A program made the position numbers and the translations under genes. Shown here one piece after another: positions 60,954 through 64,000 of a stretch of DNA of 64,000 bases (its first letter is position 1; each line of letters begins with the position of its first letter). A model generated the notes under the pieces. The model worked only from the letters and a program-made list of their open reading frames with translations. It searched no databases and was not told the DNA's origin. Source of the DNA: Nonomuraea sp. NBC_00507 (GTDB taxonomy: Bacteria > Actinomycetota > Actinomycetes > Streptosporangiales > Streptosporangiaceae); the NCBI RefSeq assembly GCF_036013525.1, contig NZ_CP107853.1, forward strand, positions 1,736,001 through 1,800,000, given 5' to 3'.

Positions 60954-63437
60954 ATGAGCCTTGCGCTTTACCGCAAGTACCGACCCGGGACCTTCGCCGA
61001 GGTCAAGGGTCAGGAGCACGTCACGGACCCGCTCCGGCAGGCGCTGCGTACGGGCCGGATCAACCACGCCTACTTGTTCAGCGGCCCCCGGGGGTGTGGC
61101 AAGACCTCCAGTGCGCGCATCCTGGCGCGTTCTCTCAACTGCGAGCAGGGCCCGACGCCCGATCCGTGTGGCGTCTGCGAGTCGTGTGTCGCGCTCGCCC
61201 CGACGGGGCCCGGCCATCTCGATGTCATCGAGATCGACGCCGCTTCGCACGGTGGTGTGGACGACGCGCGTGACCTGCGTGAGCGGGCGTTCTTCGCCCC
61301 CGTCTCCGCGCGCTACAAGATCTACATCATCGACGAGGCGCACATGGTGACCCGCGAGGGGTTCAACGCGCTGCTCAAGCTCGTCGAGGAGCCCCCGCCG
61401 CACCTGAAGTTCATCTTCGCGACGACCGAGCCGGAAAAGGTCATCGGCACGATCAAGTCGCGTACGCATCACTACCCGTTCAGGCTGATGCCGCCCGCGA
61501 CCCTCCGCGGGCTGCTGGAGGAGATCCTCACCGCCGAGAACGTGCCCTTCGAGCCGACCGCGCTGCCCCTCGTCGTGCGCGCGGGCGCCGGCTCCGCGCG
61601 CGACTCGCTGTCGATCCTGGACCAGCTACTGGCCGGGGCCGAAGAGGACGGCATCACCTACGCCAAGGCCGTCTCCCTGCTCGGTTACACCGACGGCGAC
61701 CTGCTCGACGAGGTCGTCAACGCGTTCGCCGCCCACGACGGCGGCCAGGTGTTCCACACGGTCAACCGGGTGATCGAGGGTGGTCACGACCCCCGCCGCT
61801 TCGCCTCCGACCTGCTCGAGCGCTTCCGCGACCTGGTGATTCTCGCCAACGTCCCCGAGGCGGCCTCCAGCGGCCTGCTCGACCGGCCCGCCGACGAGCT
61901 GGAGCGGCTCGTCCAGCAGGCGTCCTCGATGGGGCCCGCCGAGCTGACGCGGGCGGCCGAGGTCTTCAACGCCGGCCTCACCGAGATGCGTGGCGCGACG
62001 TCGCCGCGGCTGCTGCTGGAGCTGATGTGCGCCCGGGTTCTGCTCCCCGGCGCCTCGCACGGCGAGGAGGCCCTGCTCGCGCGCCTCGAACGCCTCGAAC
62101 GAGGCGGCGCCGTCGCCCAGATGGCCGCTCGAGTTTCTGCGGCCACGCCGGCTGTTCCGGCTGCCGGGCCGTCCGCCGCCGCCCACGGCGTCCCAGTGGT
62201 GCAGCAGCACACTGGTGCCGTTGGCGGCGCTGCGGCCGGCGAGTCTGCCAGTGGCACTCCATCGCCTACGGGTGCTCAGCCGCCTGCGGGTTCTCAGCCG
62301 GCTCAGGCTCAGGCCGCCGCGTCGGCGGGTGCGAACGACTGGCCGGAGCCTGCCCGCCCCGGTGCTCCGGCTGCAGGTGGCGGAGGGCCGGCGTCCCCAG
62401 CGGTGGCTGGTGGCGGCATGCAGACGGCCGGCGGTGGCTCGCAGGCTTCCGCCGGGGGTCCGCGGGTGCCTGCTGGTGGTGCCCCGTCTTCCGATAGCGG
62501 CGGGCAGGGTGGCACTGGTCTGGGGGGCATGCAGCAGCAGTGGCCTTCCGTGCTGGCCGCGCTCAAGCAGCGCAGCATCGTGGTCTGGGCCAATGTGAGC
62601 ACCAACGCCCAAGTGGTGGGCGTGGAAGGCAACCTGGTCACGCTCGGCTTCAGCCAGGTCGGCGCGATGAAGAACTTCACGGGCGGCGGCAAGGACGCCG
62701 TGGTGGCCAGCGCGCTCGGCGACGTGCTCGGCGGCACCTGGCGCGTCGAGGCCGTCGTCGGCAATGCTCCTGCGCCGCAGTCGTCCCGAGGCCGTCCGCC
62801 GCAGCCACCGTCCCACGGTGCTCCCGCGTCGCCAGGCGGACATGGACCGGGCGGTTCCGCGGGCACAGGGCCGGCGACCGGTCCTCAGCACGCGCACGCA
62901 GGCTCGCAGGGCGCGCCGGGTCCCCAGAGCCCGCCGGGTCCCCAGGGCATGTCCGGTGCGCCTGGTGTGCCGGGCGCCCAGGGACGCACGGCGTCACACG
63001 GCTCCTCTCGCGATAACCAGGGCGGCCAGGGTGAACAGGGCGAACAGGGCGGCTCCGACCAGCCTCCGGCGGCCTCTCCAGGGCGGCAGACCACAGACGA
63101 GTCCTGGCCCGACGCTCCCGACGACCTCAGCCCTGGCATCCCCCCGACCCCGGATCCCACCAGGACCGTGCCCGTCGCCGGATCCTCGCCGGGCGCGGGC
63201 CTGGCGGCCGCGCGATCGGCGGCGAAGGCGGCGGCCCAGGCCGGTCCCCGGGCCTCGTCGTCCCGTAGTGGTGCCGCGGCCTGGCCAGAGACCGTTCCCG
63301 GCCGCACCAAGGGACCGGACTCGGACGAGGTCGACCCTCTGAACGACGCGGACGCCGACGTGGATGCGGTCACGGGCATGGCGCTCCTGGAGCGCGAACT
63401 CGGCGCCAGAGTCATCGGCGAAATCGACCACACCTGA
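60954..63437 (+). CDS. dnaX: DNA polymerase III subunits gamma and tau
   Basis: 827 aa clamp-loader ATPase. Walker A GPRGCGKT (44-51), a zinc module with Cys63, Cys72, Cys75 and Cys78, Walker B YIIDEAHM, and sensor 2 in AGAGSARDSLSILDQ. After residue about 400 the protein is long, Pro/Gly/Ala-rich and low-complexity, as usual for actinobacterial tau, with a tau-like domain near 530-610. The ATG at 60954 is 36 nt after the SRP RNA. No programmed frameshift site is obvious for a shorter gamma form. Confidence 0.95.
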   Translation: MSLALYRKYRPGTFAEVKGQEHVTDPLRQALRTGRINHAYLFSGPRGCGKTSSARILARSLNCEQGPTPDPCGVCESCVALAPTGPGHLDVIEIDAASHGGVDDARDLRERAFFAPVSARYKIYIIDEAHMVTREGFNALLKLVEEPPPHLKFIFATTEPEKVIGTIKSRTHHYPFRLMPPATLRGLLEEILTAENVPFEPTALPLVVRAGAGSARDSLSILDQLLAGAEEDGITYAKAVSLLGYTDGDLLDEVVNAFAAHDGGQVFHTVNRVIEGGHDPRRFASDLLERFRDLVILANVPEAASSGLLDRPADELERLVQQASSMGPAELTRAAEVFNAGLTEMRGATSPRLLLELMCARVLLPGASHGEEALLARLERLERGGAVAQMAARVSAATPAVPAAGPSAAAHGVPVVQQHTGAVGGAAAGESASGTPSPTGAQPPAGSQPAQAQAAASAGANDWPEPARPGAPAAGGGGPASPAVAGGGMQTAGGGSQASAGGPRVPAGGAPSSDSGGQGGTGLGGMQQQWPSVLAALKQRSIVVWANVSTNAQVVGVEGNLVTLGFSQVGAMKNFTGGGKDAVVASALGDVLGGTWRVEAVVGNAPAPQSSRGRPPQPPSHGAPASPGGHGPGGSAGTGPATGPQHAHAGSQGAPGPQSPPGPQGMSGAPGVPGAQGRTASHGSSRDNQGGQGEQGEQGGSDQPPAASPGRQTTDESWPDAPDDLSPGIPPTPDPTRTVPVAGSSPGAGLAAARSAAKAAAQAGPRASSSRSGAAAWPETVPGRTKGPDSDEVDPLNDADADVDAVTGMALLERELGARVIGEIDHT

Positions 63438-63500
63438 CCTGACCAGACAACACCTGCCTGACCAGATCACACCTGACCGGACCGCACCTGACCATGCGCC
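63431..63500. repeat. Degenerate 15-20-bp repeats after dnaX
   Basis: cacctgacc-like units begin at 63431, 63451, 63470 and 63485 (accagaca/accagatc in the first two). They sit directly after the dnaX stop in a 161-bp gap; no hairpin is evident. Confidence 0.55.
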
Positions 63501-63598
63501 CCGCCGGTCCGGCGTGGCCGCTGGGGTGGGCGTCATCGTGACGTTGCGGTCCGCGCCTTCGCACCCGAAGCGATCAAGGTGCCGGCATGTGGGGGAAA

Positions 63599-64000
63599 TC
63601 AGGCAAGCCGGGCGCGGGCGGCGGCGGAGCGGGCGTCGGTGGAGGGAAGGGCCGCGAGGCGTTCCAGGATCTCGTAGTCGTTGCGGCCATTGGAGGTCTG
63701 GGCGTACGCCCACAAGTGCTCGGGAGAGCCGTAGCGCAGCAGGCAAGCCCGCACCTGGGCCTCGAGCTCGTCCCGCTCCCGCCGGATCTCCGGCGACTCC
63801 GAACGCGGCAACAGCGGCCCCGAGTACGTGCGCGCCAGCGCAGCCGGGTCTTTGGCCGCGAGATGGCGGCGCACGGCGAGGAAGTCGGCCTCGATCGGAC
63901 AGGCCAGCCGGTAAGGCTTCGCGGCGATCGCGTTGCCCAGTTGCGCGCGCAGCCGGTGAATCTCGGCCCTGATCGTGACCGGGTTGCCGTAGTCGCCGTA
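63599..64000 (-). CDS. Partial C-terminus of a winged-helix, GAF-type regulator
   Basis: 134 codons from the right edge to TGA at 63599. The first visible part, YGDYGNPVTIRAEIHRLRAQ then LGNAIAAKPYRLACPI, is the winged helix of actinobacterial GAF-domain regulators. The remainder is helical, ending TDARSAAARARLA. The N-terminus with the sensing domain is outside the window, so the family call is limited. Confidence 0.55.
   Translation of the reverse strand, partial: YGDYGNPVTIRAEIHRLRAQLGNAIAAKPYRLACPIEADFLAVRRHLAAKDPAALARTYSGPLLPRSESPEIRRERDELEAQVRACLLRYGSPEHLWAYAQTSNGRNDYEILERLAALPSTDARSAAARARLA

Overview
The window is high-GC actinobacterial DNA, most like a Streptosporangiales genome (Nonomuraea or a relative). 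The signs are the rpsF-ssb-rpsR-rplI-...-dnaB order, GTG/TTG starts, 4-nt ATGA overlaps inside operons, a mycothiol-type nitroreductase, SoxR and ECF regulators, and the tRNA-Ser(GGA)-ffs-dnaX arrangement. The genus is inferred from gene order and style and was not tested.

Left block (1-29 kb) is core or conserved accessory chromosome. It holds a partial endonuclease IV gene, two small membrane proteins, the S6/SSB/S18/L9 operon, a polar amino-acid ABC importer, an APC transporter and a MATE exporter. Next comes dnaB, interrupted inside its P-loop by a 461-residue class-3 intein with LAGLIDADG motifs and preceded by a cluster of DnaA-box-like 9-mers. After dnaB lie a GtrA protein, an ECF41-like sigma factor, a universal stress protein, SoxR, an Lrp regulator, an SMP-30 hydrolase, an ABC-2 exporter divergent from a histidine kinase/response regulator pair, and a second beta-clamp (dnaN paralogue). 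Then come a MarR-controlled monooxygenase/NmrA pair with a leaderless-looking promoter, a GntR regulator, an XRE/TPR regulator, a PH-domain operon and upp. The block ends with two tandem tadA-associated genes, tadA and tRNA-Ser(CGA).

Middle block (29.3-41.5 kb) is an integrated element. The last 23 nt of tRNA-Ser(CGA) plus 48 nt downstream are repeated with one mismatch at 41470-41540, and a tyrosine integrase gene, broken by one in-frame TAG, lies just inside the left copy. The cargo is mosaic: a PD40-repeat secreted protein, transposase remnants, an ECF sigma factor with an FtsX-ectodomain-like membrane partner, a NUDIX protein, a mycothiol-type nitroreductase, a DEDDh exonuclease, a truncated PurC-like gene, a secreted pectate lyase with a LacI-type operator, and a SnoaL/HxlR pair. 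Five 10-bp-phased repeats lie just inside the right att copy.

Right block (41.5-64 kb) is accessory DNA that returns to core genes at the end. It carries a SARP remnant, LysR, a glyoxalase-fold protein, a class-C beta-lactamase-like hydrolase, a secreted X-Pro dipeptidyl peptidase, a 1242-aa XRE-STAND-WD40 protein, a secreted ricin-type lectin, a degenerate HATPase protein and a truncated alpha/beta hydrolase. Two tandem YpfJ-like zinc metallopeptidases follow, one with its membrane anchor deleted and frameshifted. Next are LysE and PHP-domain proteins and several lineage proteins of unknown role, then tRNA-Ser(GGA), the SRP RNA, dnaX and a partial regulator at the right edge.

No rRNA, CRISPR array or complete insertion sequence was seen. 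The features of most interest are the tRNA-bounded island with its broken integrase and phased repeats, the P-loop intein in dnaB, and the DnaA-box cluster upstream of dnaB.
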